Source of the DNA: Gammaproteobacteria bacterium
Lineage (GTDB): Bacteria > Pseudomonadota > Gammaproteobacteria > Chromatiales > Sedimenticolaceae
Length of the DNA: 5,172 bases
Assembly: GCA_020445245.1 (NCBI GenBank)
Contig: JAGRHB010000158.1
Coordinates: forward strand, 1 to 5,172
Direction: 5' to 3'
Under the pieces are notes generated by a model. The model saw only the letters and a list, made by a program, of their open reading frames with translations. It searched no databases and was not told where the DNA came from. Below, piece after piece: positions 5,168 through 5,172 of this stretch (within the stretch, counting starts at the first letter, position 1; the number at the start of each line of letters is the position of its first letter). The position numbers and the translations under genes were made by a program.

Positions 5168-5172
5168 CGCAG

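Overview
The window is GC-rich, roughly 60% or a little more by eye, and tightly packed. It carries five protein-coding genes, and a sixth probably starts just past its right edge. Two exported c-type cytochromes, a LysR regulator and a pyruvate kinase suggest a respiratory proteobacterium, plausibly a gammaproteobacterium of the sulfur-oxidising or purple kind. That placement is inference; nothing here fixes the taxon. No mobile element, CRISPR array, tRNA or rRNA is visible.

Layout. Positions 74-1351 (+) hold a two-gene periplasmic electron-transfer unit: a class II cytochrome c'/c-556 with its CxxCH near the C-terminus, and 3 bases later a diheme cytochrome c with two CxxCH sites. An extended -10 promoter candidate lies just upstream. 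Positions 1352-1459 are a regulatory gap with a perfect 18-bp palindrome overlapping promoter-like hexamers. Positions 1460-2386 (+) encode a 308-aa protein with the MaoC/(R)-hydratase core motif D-x-N-P-x-H, probably a double hot-dog protein acting on acyl-CoA or a related thioester. It converges on pyruvate kinase across a 75-base gap that contains an 11-bp hairpin.

Positions 2462-3895 (-) encode pyruvate kinase, the last step of glycolysis, with the sequence signature of the K+-independent subclass. The 312 bases upstream of pyk, back to the end of the LysR gene, hold several signals on the minus strand: a convincing intrinsic terminator, a second hairpin abutting the pyk start codon, no evident Shine-Dalgarno for pyk, and a possible 12-codon leader ORF rich in Leu/Val/Ile. 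Positions 4208-5068 (-) encode a LysR-type regulator. Its AT-rich upstream region carries repeated TTGAT/ATCAA half-sites, and the window ends just after an AAGGAG ribosome-binding site. A divergent gene on the + strand, the most likely LysR target, therefore probably begins immediately outside.

The genes do not form one obvious pathway. The two cytochromes clearly belong together, and lysR may belong with its unseen divergent neighbour. The acyl-binding protein and pyk are adjacent but convergent, so they are separate transcription units. I see no clearly new system. The most unusual parts are the pyk leader and the operator-like palindrome in front of the MaoC-like gene.
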